A stretch of DNA of 64,000 nt from Rhodospirillaceae bacterium (GTDB lineage Bacteria; Pseudomonadota; Alphaproteobacteria; Rhodospirillales; Casp-alpha2). The notes under the pieces are model-generated. The model had not been told where the DNA came from. It saw nothing but the letters and a program-made list of their open reading frames with translations, and did not search any database. The stretch lies in assembly GCA_016845145.1 (NCBI GenBank), contig JAERTE010000018.1:1-64000 (forward strand). The letters are read 5' to 3'. Shown one piece after another: positions 9,153 through 18,161 of this stretch. Positions within the stretch are counted from its first letter, which is position 1, and every line of letters begins with the position of its first letter. Position numbers and translations under genes: made by a program.

Positions 9153-9893
9153 CTAACGAAACAGATCTTGTTCAGTGGGGCGAAGGAGGTCGACGGCACA
9201 GCTTTCATCGTCACGCGCCCGCAATCCGCGGATGACGACGACCGGTTGCCCCTCGTCGGCCTGCCCCATAAGCAAAGACGCCGCCGCCGCCAACTCATCT
9301 GCAATGCCGATGGTTGTCGCCTGTAGCGGTCGACCGTCCAGGTCTGGATGATCGCACATATCTATAATGCCCGGTACGCCCGCAACGCCGATGGCGAAAC
9401 CAACAGTGCCAAGGCGCCACGCCCGACCCCAAGAATCGGTGATGATGACACTGATGTCGGCACCGGTTACGGCTTTTATTGATTGCCTTAATTGCCGAGC
9501 GGTTTCGTCCGGTGCGGCAGGCAGCAAGATGACTTGGTCCTCGCCACCGGCATTGGAGGCATCAATGCCGGCGTTGGCCAAGACGAACCCGAGCCGGTGC
9601 TCGACGATCATTAATCCAGGCTCAGCGCGGATGACATTGGCGGACTCTTGCAGCACAAGCTCAACGACTCGAGGATCTTTGCCAGTTGTATGCGATAGCT
9701 CAAGCGCGCGGGGTGAGGGGGAGACTGTTGAAAGCGTAACGATGCGGCCTTCGGCCTTGGATATAACTTTTTGTGCAACGACGATGATATCGTCGGGTTT
9801 GGGTCCATATGCGGCAATCATTGACGCCAGGTTATCGCCGGGCTGAATCGTCGGCATTCCGGGCAATGCGAAAATCTCGAGACGGGCTGGCAT
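9153..9893 (-). CDS. cofE: Coenzyme F420-0:L-glutamate ligase (CofE), single-domain
   Basis: Adds the glutamate tail to F420-0 using GTP. It has about 246 residues, with family motifs KVISKAEGRIV, HTTGKDPRVVELVLQES, LGFVLANAGIDASNAGG, ITDSWGRAWRLGTVGFAIG and DLDGRPLQATTIGIADELAAAA. It has no C-terminal nitroreductase-like FMN domain such as mycobacterial FbiB carries, so it resembles the archaeal enzyme in length. The start is the ATG at 9893; a GTG one codon earlier is equally possible. It lies 7 bases after cofD. Confidence 0.93.
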   Translation of the reverse strand: MPARLEIFALPGMPTIQPGDNLASMIAAYGPKPDDIIVVAQKVISKAEGRIVTLSTVSPSPRALELSHTTGKDPRVVELVLQESANVIRAEPGLMIVEHRLGFVLANAGIDASNAGGEDQVILLPAAPDETARQLRQSIKAVTGADISVIITDSWGRAWRLGTVGFAIGVAGVPGIIDMCDHPDLDGRPLQATTIGIADELAAAASLLMGQADEGQPVVVIRGLRARDDESCAVDLLRPTEQDLFR

Positions 9894-9900
9894 CACCGTT

Positions 9901-10887
9901 TTATCCCGTTTCTCTCACATCAATGGAAAGCCCGTCGGCAAAATCTAGCACGGCCCGGGCGAGATTTTCGCGGTCAGTGATATCTTTCATAACGGTGGGT
10001 GCAACAAATGCCGGAACGTCGAGGCTTTCGGCCAGATCCATGTCAACGGAATCAATCACCGCGCCCGACAGAAAATCCCGGTAGTTGTCGAAGACCGATC
10101 GAGCATTTGCGGATTGCCCTAGTTCCGTCATCATCTTGACAAGCGGACCCTTGATCGCGGCGCCTCCGACGATCGGACTGACAGCAACAACCGGCGCACG
10201 ACAAGATCGCAGCGCATCGCGCACACCCGGAATGGCGAGGATAGGATTGATGCTGACAAAAGGATTGGATGGACAAATAACGACAGCTCGCAGATTGCCG
10301 TCGTTCAGAGCCGCGATAAGCTCGGCGTTGGGGCTTGCGTGGTCCGCGCCGACATATGAAAAACCGCGCACTTCAGGGGCACATTTTTCGCCAACGAAAT
10401 AGTTTTGAAATGGCAACCGGCGCCCATCCGCCGTGGCGATCATGGTGCGCACTGGATCGTCGCTCGCCGGCCAGGCATGGGCCTGTATGCCGAATGACGC
10501 ATAGAAGCGCGATGTAATGGCGCCGAGGCCCAATCCGTCGTCAAGCAATTGGCGTCGGCGCATATGAACAGCGAGATCGCCGTCTCCCAAATTGAACCAG
10601 TCTTCACCACCTAGGCGGCTGAACTGTTGCATAAAATTCCAACTTTCGCCGATCCGCCCCCAACCCAGCTCGGTATTATTCTCACCGGCCAGGGTATACA
10701 TGACGGTGTCGACGTCGGGCGCGATATGTAGACCGAGGTGGGTGAAATCGTCACCGGTGTTGATGGCGACGGCAAGCTCCCACGGCGCTAAAACGCGATA
10801 AAGACCCAGTGCCAACTTGGCACCGCCGATACCCCCGCTAAGCGCCAATACCGTGGGCGGCGTACTCGGTGCTTGCAACGCGCTCAT
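9901..10887 (-). CDS. cofD: 2-phospho-L-lactate transferase (CofD/FbiA)
   Basis: Joins FO to the GDP-activated phospho-acid, giving (dehydro-)F420-0. The 328-residue protein contains VLALSGGIGGAKLALGLYRVL, AINTGDDFTHLGLHIAPD and VDTVMYTLAG near the N-terminus, then VICPSNPFVSINPIL and SPIVGGAAIKGPLVKMM. All are characteristic of the CofD fold and its FO/GDP pocket. It is the first biosynthetic gene of the F420 run and starts 18 bases after the tetR stop, so the regulator and the cofactor genes are probably co-transcribed. Confidence 0.94.
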   Translation of the reverse strand: MSALQAPSTPPTVLALSGGIGGAKLALGLYRVLAPWELAVAINTGDDFTHLGLHIAPDVDTVMYTLAGENNTELGWGRIGESWNFMQQFSRLGGEDWFNLGDGDLAVHMRRRQLLDDGLGLGAITSRFYASFGIQAHAWPASDDPVRTMIATADGRRLPFQNYFVGEKCAPEVRGFSYVGADHASPNAELIAALNDGNLRAVVICPSNPFVSINPILAIPGVRDALRSCRAPVVAVSPIVGGAAIKGPLVKMMTELGQSANARSVFDNYRDFLSGAVIDSVDMDLAESLDVPAFVAPTVMKDITDRENLARAVLDFADGLSIDVRETG

Positions 10888-10905
10888 ATTTCCCTCGCCT
10901 GCCGG

Positions 10906-11574
10906 TCAGCCTGCATTGTCTGCCGCTCTGCGATCTCCGGCTTCGGGGCGGGAGCTTTCCAGCGATTGTTCAAAAAACGCCGCGAACCAAATATCCGTTA
11001 CGATTCGAGTGGCTTCGTCCAACGTCGGCGGTACGTCGTTTTTCTTACCCTGGGCAAACCATGCATAGGCGCTCATTTCAACCATTGAGCATATGGCCTC
11101 GCAGCGCCGCAAGGCCTCCTGCTCGGACAGGCCACAATAGTTATGATGGCGCGTAATCGCCGCCATGAACCGTCGTATATGGCGTTGGCGCATTTCCCAC
11201 CAAATGTCGCGAAAGCGTGTATCAACGGTCATTACTTCCATCAACACCCGCAGGACGTCGCGGTTCTCGAAGTAGAGTTCAAGGTAACCTCGGTTACTGG
11301 CATATAAGGCTTCATATGGGTGCGCGGCAAAATCCAAGCCGCCACCCTTGGAGGCCTGATACAAGTCTTCATGGGTGTTGCCGATCAAATTGTCGAAGAT
11401 GTCCTCCTTGTTGTCGAAGTAACGGTAGAGGGCACCTAACGACAGGCCTGCCTCCTGGGCTACATCCGACATCCGCATGGTGACATAGCCGGTCAACGCC
11501 AACACGGTTCTGGCCGCTGTTAGGATGCGCTGCTGGGTTCGCCGTCCCTTGGGTGTGATAGGTTCTGCCAACAT
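10906..11574 (-). CDS. TetR-family transcriptional regulator
   Basis: A repressor-type regulator of 222 residues. The N-terminal helix-turn-helix is clear: RILTAARTVLALTG, then MRMSDVAQEAGLSLGALYRY and FDNKEDIF. The C-terminal ligand domain is not recognisable further. The start is the ATG at 11574, with AAGGA six bases upstream; the extra 18 codons further up have no ribosome site. It heads the F420 gene run and faces the divergent catabolic operon across a 155-base AT-rich gap. It is therefore the best candidate for controlling both, probably in response to the substrate or its CoA ester. Confidence 0.88.
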   Translation of the reverse strand: MLAEPITPKGRRTQQRILTAARTVLALTGYVTMRMSDVAQEAGLSLGALYRYFDNKEDIFDNLIGNTHEDLYQASKGGGLDFAAHPYEALYASNRGYLELYFENRDVLRVLMEVMTVDTRFRDIWWEMRQRHIRRFMAAITRHHNYCGLSEQEALRRCEAICSMVEMSAYAWFAQGKKNDVPPTLDEATRIVTDIWFAAFFEQSLESSRPEAGDRRAADNAG

Positions 11575-11637
11575 CTGTTTTCCTTTAGTGCTCTCAGCCA
11601 AAATAGGGGCAACCAACGACATTGGCAATAAAAATGA

Positions 11638-11650
11638 TGTAACTTTTACA
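11638..11650. promoter_or_regulatory. Candidate TetR operator in the divergent promoter region
   Basis: The gap between tetR (start 11574) and the acyl-CoA ligase (start 11730) is AT-rich and holds the inverted repeat TGTAA-CTT-TTACA. A further GCAATA ... TATTGC pair lies around it (about 11625 and 11665). The placement suits a TetR-type site controlling both directions. Evidence is symmetry and position only. Confidence 0.3.
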
Positions 11651-11729
11651 AAAAAGTGAAATCAATATTGCTTTTTTAAATTCGACCTGTCAGTATGCCG
11701 TCAAATCGGGAGGCAAAGCTGATTTCAAG

Positions 11730-13373
11730 ATGAATGCGATTGGGCGAGAGTGGGAAACATCGGCAGATGATGTCGTGAATGCGCGGGAGAGTGTTTACCG
11801 CCAGCGCGGCTGGTGGCCGGACCGCAGCCTGATCGACCGCTATGACGACGTAGTTCGGGCGCGCCCCAATGATTTGGCCCTTGTTGATGATCGCGGCGCA
11901 CGCTTCACACACCAAACCTTGTGGTCCACAGCCGAGCAGTTGGCCGATAGTTTCCTCGCTCACGGAGTCAGCGCGGGCGATGTCGTGCTGATCGTGTTGC
12001 CCAATTGGGCGGATTGGCATATTGCGCATTTGGCTGTCCGCCAACTCGGTGCCATCCCCGCGAACATACCGATCCGAACCGACGCGCCGATGATGGCGTA
12101 TGCAATCAACCTTGTTTCCGCACGTTGCCTGGTCGGCGCAGCAAACTTTGGCGGATTTGAAACCGGCGACGTTCTTAGAGAATCAGCCGGGTCAGCCGAA
12201 CATCGTATCGACATCTTGCTTATCGACCATGAAGGCGCGCAAACATGGTTCGACAATGCCAAATCCGAGGCTGCAACCGGCCCGGACGTGCCCGATTTGG
12301 ACCATCTGATGTTTACATCGAGTACGACCGGCATGCCGAAAGCGGTGATGCATTCATCGAACAGTTTGGCGTCGTTCAACATCACCATTGCAGAAAGGTT
12401 CGACCTTTCCGCCGATACGCCGATCTTCATGGCCTCGCCGCTGGGTCACTCTGTCGGCGCCATTCACGGCAGCTTATTGGCGTTTGCCTTGGGTGCGCCA
12501 CTCGTGTTGCAGGAAAAGTGGATTCCGGTGGCGGCGCTTCATCTGATTGAGGAGTACGGATGCGATTTCACGGCCGCAGCGACGCCGTTCCTGAAGGACC
12601 TGCTGGATGCCGATTGGTCGGGCGATCGGCCGAAGCTCGCGGCAATGCGGTCGTTTTTGTGCGGCGGTGCGCAAGTGCCGCCGACGCTGCTGGAACACGC
12701 CGAACAGCAGTTCCCAAATACCTTTGTTACTGTCCTTTGGGGTATGACCGAGGGTGGCGTTACCACTTGCGTGCCACGGTCATGCGCCAGGGAAAAACGC
12801 CTGGAGACCGCCGGTCGGCCGACGTCGGGTCTTGAAATGAAAGTAATTGACGACAATGGAGTGGATCAGCCCCCGTTGACGGAAGGTGAACTTTTGGTGC
12901 GTGGGCCGAATATGTTCATGGGGTATATGGGTCAGGATGATCTCAACGCCGAACTCATCGATGCTGATGGGTTTTTCGATACCGGCGACCGGGCGGTTGT
13001 TGACGCAGACGGGTATCTGCGGATTACCGGCCGTTCGAAAGATCTTATCATCCGAGGTGGTGTCAATATTTCGCCGGTTCCCATTGAGGATACCATCGCC
13101 GCTCATCCCGACATCAAGACCGTAGCCGTGGTCGGCTTGCCCGATCCGCGCCTCGGCGAACGTATATGTGCCGTCCTGGGACCATCAAGCCGCCGGTTCG
13201 AAAAAGAAGATCTGGTGGCCTTTGTAGCGGAGAAGGGTCTCGACAAGAAACATTGGCCGGAAGCCGTATATCACATCAACGAAATGCCGACGACGCCGGC
13301 GGGGAAAATTCGCAAGAATGACGTCCGAGAATGGCTGCGGTCGCAATTGGAATCTGAAGGGACGGCATCTTGA
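11730..13373 (+). CDS. Acyl-CoA ligase (AMP-forming), cyclohexanecarboxylate/aryl-acid type
   Basis: Activates a carboxylic acid to its CoA thioester via an acyl-adenylate. It has 547 residues, with the P-loop-like FTSSTTGMPKAVMHS, the WGMTEGG acyl/adenine motif, DTGDRAVVDADGYLRITGRSKDLI (hinge) and the C-terminal catalytic lysine region PTTPAGKIRKNDVREW. Overall it resembles AliA-like cyclohexanecarboxylate and 2,3-dihydroxybenzoate-type ligases more than fatty-acid ligases. It is the first gene of the catabolic operon, so the operon's substrate is probably a free carboxylic acid. No strong ribosome site is seen before the ATG, but there is no other start in frame. Confidence 0.88.
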   Translation: MNAIGREWETSADDVVNARESVYRQRGWWPDRSLIDRYDDVVRARPNDLALVDDRGARFTHQTLWSTAEQLADSFLAHGVSAGDVVLIVLPNWADWHIAHLAVRQLGAIPANIPIRTDAPMMAYAINLVSARCLVGAANFGGFETGDVLRESAGSAEHRIDILLIDHEGAQTWFDNAKSEAATGPDVPDLDHLMFTSSTTGMPKAVMHSSNSLASFNITIAERFDLSADTPIFMASPLGHSVGAIHGSLLAFALGAPLVLQEKWIPVAALHLIEEYGCDFTAAATPFLKDLLDADWSGDRPKLAAMRSFLCGGAQVPPTLLEHAEQQFPNTFVTVLWGMTEGGVTTCVPRSCAREKRLETAGRPTSGLEMKVIDDNGVDQPPLTEGELLVRGPNMFMGYMGQDDLNAELIDADGFFDTGDRAVVDADGYLRITGRSKDLIIRGGVNISPVPIEDTIAAHPDIKTVAVVGLPDPRLGERICAVLGPSSRRFEKEDLVAFVAEKGLDKKHWPEAVYHINEMPTTPAGKIRKNDVREWLRSQLESEGTAS

Positions 13374-14155
13374 GAGTGACCCTTAACGATATCGACGCAG
13401 CGTACACGGTCACTGGCGATGGCCCCAACTGCGTCATGATCCACGGGCTAGCCGAGGATCGACGGAGCTGGGAAGACGTTCAGAACCGCCTGAGTGGATT
13501 TCGCAGCTATGCCTATGATTTCCGGGGGCACGGCGAAACCACCCTTGGAGATGCCGACGGCACCTTGGCGCAGTTAGGCGGCGACCTGATCGCTTTCCTG
13601 GAAACTGTCACCGGGCCGGCGCCTTGTATCGGTTACTCATTAGGGGGGACCATCGTTCTTTGGGCGGCGGCGCAACGGCCAGACTTAATTCCGCAGATCA
13701 TTGTTAGCGGTACGTCGTCCATCGTCGGGCGTACGGCAGCGGAATTTTTCGTGCAGCGGATTGAAATGGTGCAGAACGATTTCGACGGTTTCACCGCGTC
13801 GCTCATGGACGATACCGCGCTGCAGCTTGTCAGTCCCGATGCGAACTTGGATGCGATCAGCCAACGCCGGGTCGAGGCTGTCGGCGAAGGCGGCGGCTAT
13901 ATCAATGCCGCACGGGCCATGGCGGGATTGCGTGAGACGCCATTGACGCCGCACCTGGAACGAATCACCACGCCTGTAGATGTAATCGGCGCAGACCAAG
14001 ACCAATTTTGTCCGCGCAAGGCCGCTGACATTCTGTGCGATGCACTCGGCGAGACCACTTATCACGAGATTCCCGATGCCGGGCATCTAATGAGTATCGA
14101 CCAACCGGCGCTCTACGCATCGGCCATAGAAAACGCGCTAAAAAGGAGACAATAA
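13370..14155 (+). CDS. Alpha/beta-fold hydrolase
   Basis: 261 residues with a complete alpha/beta hydrolase layout: oxyanion loop MIHGLAEDRRSW, nucleophile elbow GYSLGG (Ser90), acid region VIGADQD (about 209-211) and catalytic His in AGHLMS (His239). Family members cleave C-C bonds, enol-lactones or thioesters; the exact reaction is unknown. It starts with TTG at 13370, overlapping the ligase stop as TTGA, with GAAGGG seven bases upstream. In this operon it could open a ring intermediate or hydrolyse a CoA ester. Confidence 0.82.
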   Translation: MRVTLNDIDAAYTVTGDGPNCVMIHGLAEDRRSWEDVQNRLSGFRSYAYDFRGHGETTLGDADGTLAQLGGDLIAFLETVTGPAPCIGYSLGGTIVLWAAAQRPDLIPQIIVSGTSSIVGRTAAEFFVQRIEMVQNDFDGFTASLMDDTALQLVSPDANLDAISQRRVEAVGEGGGYINAARAMAGLRETPLTPHLERITTPVDVIGADQDQFCPRKAADILCDALGETTYHEIPDAGHLMSIDQPALYASAIENALKRRQ

Positions 14156-15156
14156 TGGTTCAAAGATTTGGTATTTCCCGCGGCGTCAGCCCGCGCGAAC
14201 CGCTGGCGAATGTCGGCCCCATGGCGAAAAAGATCGAAGACCTGGGCTTCGAACACATCTGGTACATTGACCACCAGCTTGGCATGAAAGAGATTTACAC
14301 GACCATGACCCTGACGGCCATGGCCACTGAAAAGTTACAGATCGGCACCGCCGTTACCAACTTGAAAACCCGCCATCCGACAGTCACGGCCAGCGGCCAC
14401 GCAGCGCTCGATGAGATTTCGAATGGCCGTGCCCAGGTGGGACTCGGCGCTGGCTGGATTGCCGTTAATTCAATCGGAATCAGGCCGTCCAAAATCGCTG
14501 AATTGCGCGACGGGATCGTGGCGATGAAAGCTTGGTTTCGAGGTGAAAGTGCTGAGTTTGAAGGCAATGACCTGCGCTTGGCCGTCGCCAACCGAGAAAT
14601 CCCGATTTACTTGGCTGTTACGCAGCCGAGAATCCTGAAGCTGGCGGGCGAGGTTGCCGACGGCGTCATTCTCATGGGCGCGGCGGACAATGATCTGATC
14701 AAATGGCAGTTGGACTTCGTTTATGAGGGCCTCGAAAAAGCGGGTCGCAAACGCGAAGACATCGATATTGATTTCATGTGCACCACCAGTGTGCAGGAAG
14801 ATCAGCGTAAAGCGCTCAATGACGTGCGTTCCTGGGCGGCAACGCAGGCTGCGACGTTCACCGAATGGAAGGTCGTGCCACCGCAGTGGGAGAAGTACCG
14901 CACGTTGTGGGACGAGATCATGGCTGACTACCATTTCGAGTCGCATCTGTCGTTGCATACCGATCACCAGAGCAAGGTCACAGATGAGTGGTGTCAGACC
15001 GTTGCCATCGCCGGTGATGTTGATTACTGCGTTGGCCGCATCAATGAGGTCTCTAAGTGCGACATTGACCGGATTACTTTCCCGCTGCACTCGGGTGGCC
15101 GTGAGCGCCGGCTCGAAACTTTCGCCAACGATGTCATCCCGCAAGTCCGCGGTTGA
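14155..15156 (+). CDS. LLM-class oxidoreductase, probably F420-dependent (Mer-like)
   Basis: 333 residues of the bacterial luciferase-like TIM barrel. The stretch IYTTMTLTAMATEKLQIGT, AVTNLKTRHPTVTASGHAAL, DEISNGRAQVGLGAGW matches the F420-binding N-terminal half of methylene-tetrahydromethanopterin reductase (Mer) and related F420-dependent LLM enzymes. The ATG at 14155 overlaps the hydrolase stop (TAATG) behind AAGGAG. LLM proteins may use FMN or F420. The adjacent complete F420 pathway and npdG argue for F420. It probably adds or removes a hydride on the CoA-bound or free substrate; the substrate is unknown. Confidence 0.82.
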   Translation: MVQRFGISRGVSPREPLANVGPMAKKIEDLGFEHIWYIDHQLGMKEIYTTMTLTAMATEKLQIGTAVTNLKTRHPTVTASGHAALDEISNGRAQVGLGAGWIAVNSIGIRPSKIAELRDGIVAMKAWFRGESAEFEGNDLRLAVANREIPIYLAVTQPRILKLAGEVADGVILMGAADNDLIKWQLDFVYEGLEKAGRKREDIDIDFMCTTSVQEDQRKALNDVRSWAATQAATFTEWKVVPPQWEKYRTLWDEIMADYHFESHLSLHTDHQSKVTDEWCQTVAIAGDVDYCVGRINEVSKCDIDRITFPLHSGGRERRLETFANDVIPQVRG

Positions 15157-15178
15157 GTGCGTAAGGAGAAACCAAGGA

Positions 15179-15937
15179 ATGTCAGATCAAAAGGTAGCTT
15201 TGGTTACGGCGGCAGCCGGTGTTGGAATCGGCGGCGCCATTGCCAGACAGTTGGCGCTGGACGGCATGACGGTCGTTGTCACCGACGCGCACGAGCGCCG
15301 CTGCGGTGAGTATGCCGACAAGATTGCCGACGAGACGGGCCAGAAAACACTCGCCATGCCGCTTGACGTTACCGACGCCGAGCGGGTCGAGCAGGTCATG
15401 AACGACGTCGTTGATCAATGCGGTCGGCTGGATGTGTTGGTCAATAATGCCGGCTTTAACAAGATCGAGCCTGTCTCCGAGATGTCCCTGGAAACTTGGC
15501 ACAAGAGCCTAGATATCGACCTCAATGGCACCTTTTATTGCATGCGTTTCGCGTTGCCCCACATGATCAAGCAAGGGGCTGGAAATGTCGTCAATATCTC
15601 GTCGATAGGTGCGTGGGAATGCTCCAAGGAACACGGTTCAGCCTATGCGGCGGCGAAGGCTGCGGTGATGGCGCTGACCCGCGTGGCGGCTGCGGAGAAC
15701 GGACCCTTGGGGGTTCGTGTCAATGCGGTGGCACCGGGCCTCATCTACAACGATTTCTTGCGCAAAATCTATCCGACTGAGTTCTTTGAAGGGTATGCCA
15801 AAGACCGGTCTTATGTTGGACGCGTAGGCGAGCCTCAAGATGTCGCCGATCTTGTGTCTTTTCTGGCCAGCGACAAGGCCGGTTACATCACGGGTGAAAC
15901 ATATGGCATCAGCGGGGGTGTATTCCCACATGGCTAA
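15179..15937 (+). CDS. Short-chain dehydrogenase/reductase
   Basis: An NAD(P)-dependent alcohol/ketone oxidoreductase of 252 residues. The cofactor loop is TAAAGVGIGGAIA, where the first glycine of the usual TGxxxGxG is Ala. Then come NNAG, the catalytic Ser region NISSIGAW, and YAAAK. It ends with the usual ITGETYGISGG. The start is the ATG at 15179, behind AAGGAG and AAGGA. Likely role in the operon: oxidation of a 3-hydroxyacyl-CoA or ring alcohol made by one of the hydratases. Confidence 0.87.
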   Translation: MSDQKVALVTAAAGVGIGGAIARQLALDGMTVVVTDAHERRCGEYADKIADETGQKTLAMPLDVTDAERVEQVMNDVVDQCGRLDVLVNNAGFNKIEPVSEMSLETWHKSLDIDLNGTFYCMRFALPHMIKQGAGNVVNISSIGAWECSKEHGSAYAAAKAAVMALTRVAAAENGPLGVRVNAVAPGLIYNDFLRKIYPTEFFEGYAKDRSYVGRVGEPQDVADLVSFLASDKAGYITGETYGISGGVFPHG

Positions 15938-17339
15938 TCTCCCTGATGCCGGCGACAGCCCCCTGTTCTGGCCTGTCCACCGATTGCTTGCGGCATATCG
16001 GTCGGGTGCGCTGTCGCCGGTTGAGGTGACCAACGAGGTGCTTGCCCGGATTGATATGTTCAATCCGGCACTCAACGCCTATCTCACCCGCATGGACGAG
16101 ATGGCGCGCAAGCAGGCCAAGCAGGCGGAGCAGGCGTACCGCAAAGGTGAGGCCAGCCCATTGTGCGGGGTGCCGATATCTATCAAGGACACTTTTGCAG
16201 TGGCCGGAGTACGCACGACCTACGGCTCGTATTTTTTTCAAGACAATGTCAGCGACGCTGACAGCGGCCTGATCGCACGTCTACGCGCATCTGGCGCAGT
16301 GTTTACCGGCAAAACCAATACGGCCGAGTTCGGGCAATCAGCGACCACCGATAACCGCCTCGGTCCCGACGCCGGCAACGCGTGGGACGAAACTCGCACA
16401 CCGGGTGGCTCCAGCGGCGGTGCGGCATCGTCGGTGGCGGCGGGGCTTGCGTCTGTCGGCTTGGGTGCCGACGGTGGCGGCTCAATCCGCATCCCTGCGG
16501 CGTTCACGGGACTGTTCGGTTTCAAGCCCACGCACGGTCTGTGCGCTGACGAGAACGGCTGCGTCGCGATGACGGAGTTCGTTTGCCCAGGGCCGCTTGC
16601 GCGCACGGTCGATGATGGCAGGCGGTTTATGGAGGTTATTGCCGAGAGCCGGTTTGAACGCCGAAGTGTTGCAAAGGGACTAAGAATTGCCTGGTCTGCT
16701 GCGCCGGAGGGCCGGCCCGTCGACCCGGCGGTGGCCAGCGTTATTGAAGGCGCGCTCGCGAAGATTTCCGACATGGGCCATGAGATCATCGACGCGGCAC
16801 CGCCAATTGACGATTGGAAGACAATTTTCGGTCCCCTGGTACTATCGGTCGAACATCAAGAGCGCGGCGATTTATTGGAGCGCGGTGCGGAAAATCTAAC
16901 CGACTACGAGCGCGAGACCTTGCAAGCTGGGCGACTTATCGGTCCCGAGGAGGTGGCGACGGCAAAGGCTGATCTTGATGTCTATCGCCTGCGGATCGAT
17001 GAGTTTTTTGACGAGTATGACGTCATCGTCACGCCGACGACCGCCACAACAGCGTTCACGCACGGCGAGCGGCCGACCGTTGTCGATGGCCGGGAAGTTA
17101 GCGAATTGTGGGGAGCCTTTCCGTTTACGCCGCAGTACAATGTTGCGGGCACACCAGGGGCATCCCTGCCCTGTGGTTTGAGTGACGGCCTGCCAGTGGG
17201 GCTCCAGGTTATTGCCAAGCGCACCAACGATCATTTTCTTTTCGATCTTTCTGCCGATCTGGAAGAGGTCCTCGCGTTCGATAATTCTGCGATGCGGCAA
17301 AAATGGTTGGCTCCTGAGATGCGGAGTGAAGCGTCCTGA
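15930..17339 (+). CDS. Amidase (amidase-signature family)
   Basis: Hydrolyses an amide to acid plus ammonia or amine. It has 469 residues with the full Ser-cisSer-Lys triad: Lys86 in PISIKDTF, cis-Ser161 in TPGGSSGGAASS and nucleophile Ser185 in GADGGGSIRIPAAFTGLFG. I start it at 15930, overlapping the SDR stop by eight bases (ATGGCTAA), behind a GGGGGTG stretch; 15906 is an alternative. An amidase inside an acyl-CoA operon hints that the native substrate, or a precursor, is an amide, or that a CoA/amide intermediate needs opening. Released ammonia would suit the nearby glutamine-synthetase genes. Confidence 0.87.
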   Translation: MANLPDAGDSPLFWPVHRLLAAYRSGALSPVEVTNEVLARIDMFNPALNAYLTRMDEMARKQAKQAEQAYRKGEASPLCGVPISIKDTFAVAGVRTTYGSYFFQDNVSDADSGLIARLRASGAVFTGKTNTAEFGQSATTDNRLGPDAGNAWDETRTPGGSSGGAASSVAAGLASVGLGADGGGSIRIPAAFTGLFGFKPTHGLCADENGCVAMTEFVCPGPLARTVDDGRRFMEVIAESRFERRSVAKGLRIAWSAAPEGRPVDPAVASVIEGALAKISDMGHEIIDAAPPIDDWKTIFGPLVLSVEHQERGDLLERGAENLTDYERETLQAGRLIGPEEVATAKADLDVYRLRIDEFFDEYDVIVTPTTATTAFTHGERPTVVDGREVSELWGAFPFTPQYNVAGTPGASLPCGLSDGLPVGLQVIAKRTNDHFLFDLSADLEEVLAFDNSAMRQKWLAPEMRSEAS

Positions 17340-18118
17340 TGGCCGGGTCATTAAAATTCTGGGATGAAGGACCCGCTCGGCACATTGTAATGGGCCGGCC
17401 CGAGCAGAAGAACGCGCTGTCTTCGGTACTCCTGCAAGATCTCGTATCGGCATTTGCATCGCCGCTTGAGGGCGGGCCGAAAATTGCGTTTCTGAGCGGT
17501 CAGGGTAGCTCTTTCAGCGCCGGCGCAGATCTCAACGAGATATCAGGCGGTGAAGTCGATGCCGAATATGACGATCAAGTCACGGGCGTCACCGACGCGA
17601 TCGCCGCGTTTCCAGGATTGGTCGTCGCAATAATCGAGGGTCCTTGCGTGGGGGCAGCGGTTCATCTGGCATTGGCCTGCGATATTCGGATCGCCGAGGA
17701 AAAGGCAGTCATCAATATACCAGCAACGCGGCTCGGCTTGCTCTACAATCCAGAGGCGATTGCACGCATTCAGCACAAGGTACCGGCAGAAACTCTGACG
17801 CGCTTATTGGTTGTGGGTGAGCGATTTTCGGCTAACGATGCCCGGGATGCTGGTTTGGTCAGCGAGGTCCTGAAACGCGACCAGCTTGAGGAACGCAAAA
17901 ACCAGTTGACCGAACAAATGGCGGCGAACGATGCAAATGCCGTCGCGTTGACCAAATCATTCCTTCGGGAACTCGGCCAAGGAAATGCCGACCTGACGCA
18001 ATGGAGACAGACCTATTTGGCGTTGCTGGGAACCGAGTCAAGAGCCGAAGCGGTGGCAAAGGCGAAAGCCAAGTTGGGGCTTTCAAATGCCGATGCAGCC
18101 AAGCGGGCGGCAGGCTAG
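17339..18118 (+). CDS. Enoyl-CoA hydratase/isomerase-family protein (crotonase fold)
   Basis: 259 residues with both oxyanion-hole segments of crotonases: GQGSSFSAGADLNE and EGPCVGAAVHLALACDIRIA. By hand alignment the two glutamates used by true enoyl-CoA hydratase appear replaced: Ala in NIPATRLGLLY and Arg in LTRLLVVG. It may therefore be an isomerase, thioesterase or C-C hydrolase rather than a hydratase. It overlaps the amidase stop as TGATG, so it is tightly co-translated. Confidence 0.82.
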   Translation: MAGSLKFWDEGPARHIVMGRPEQKNALSSVLLQDLVSAFASPLEGGPKIAFLSGQGSSFSAGADLNEISGGEVDAEYDDQVTGVTDAIAAFPGLVVAIIEGPCVGAAVHLALACDIRIAEEKAVINIPATRLGLLYNPEAIARIQHKVPAETLTRLLVVGERFSANDARDAGLVSEVLKRDQLEERKNQLTEQMAANDANAVALTKSFLRELGQGNADLTQWRQTYLALLGTESRAEAVAKAKAKLGLSNADAAKRAAG

Positions 18119-18161
18119 CGCCAGAACTCAACGATTTAACAAGCAGACAACAGGACTGGAA

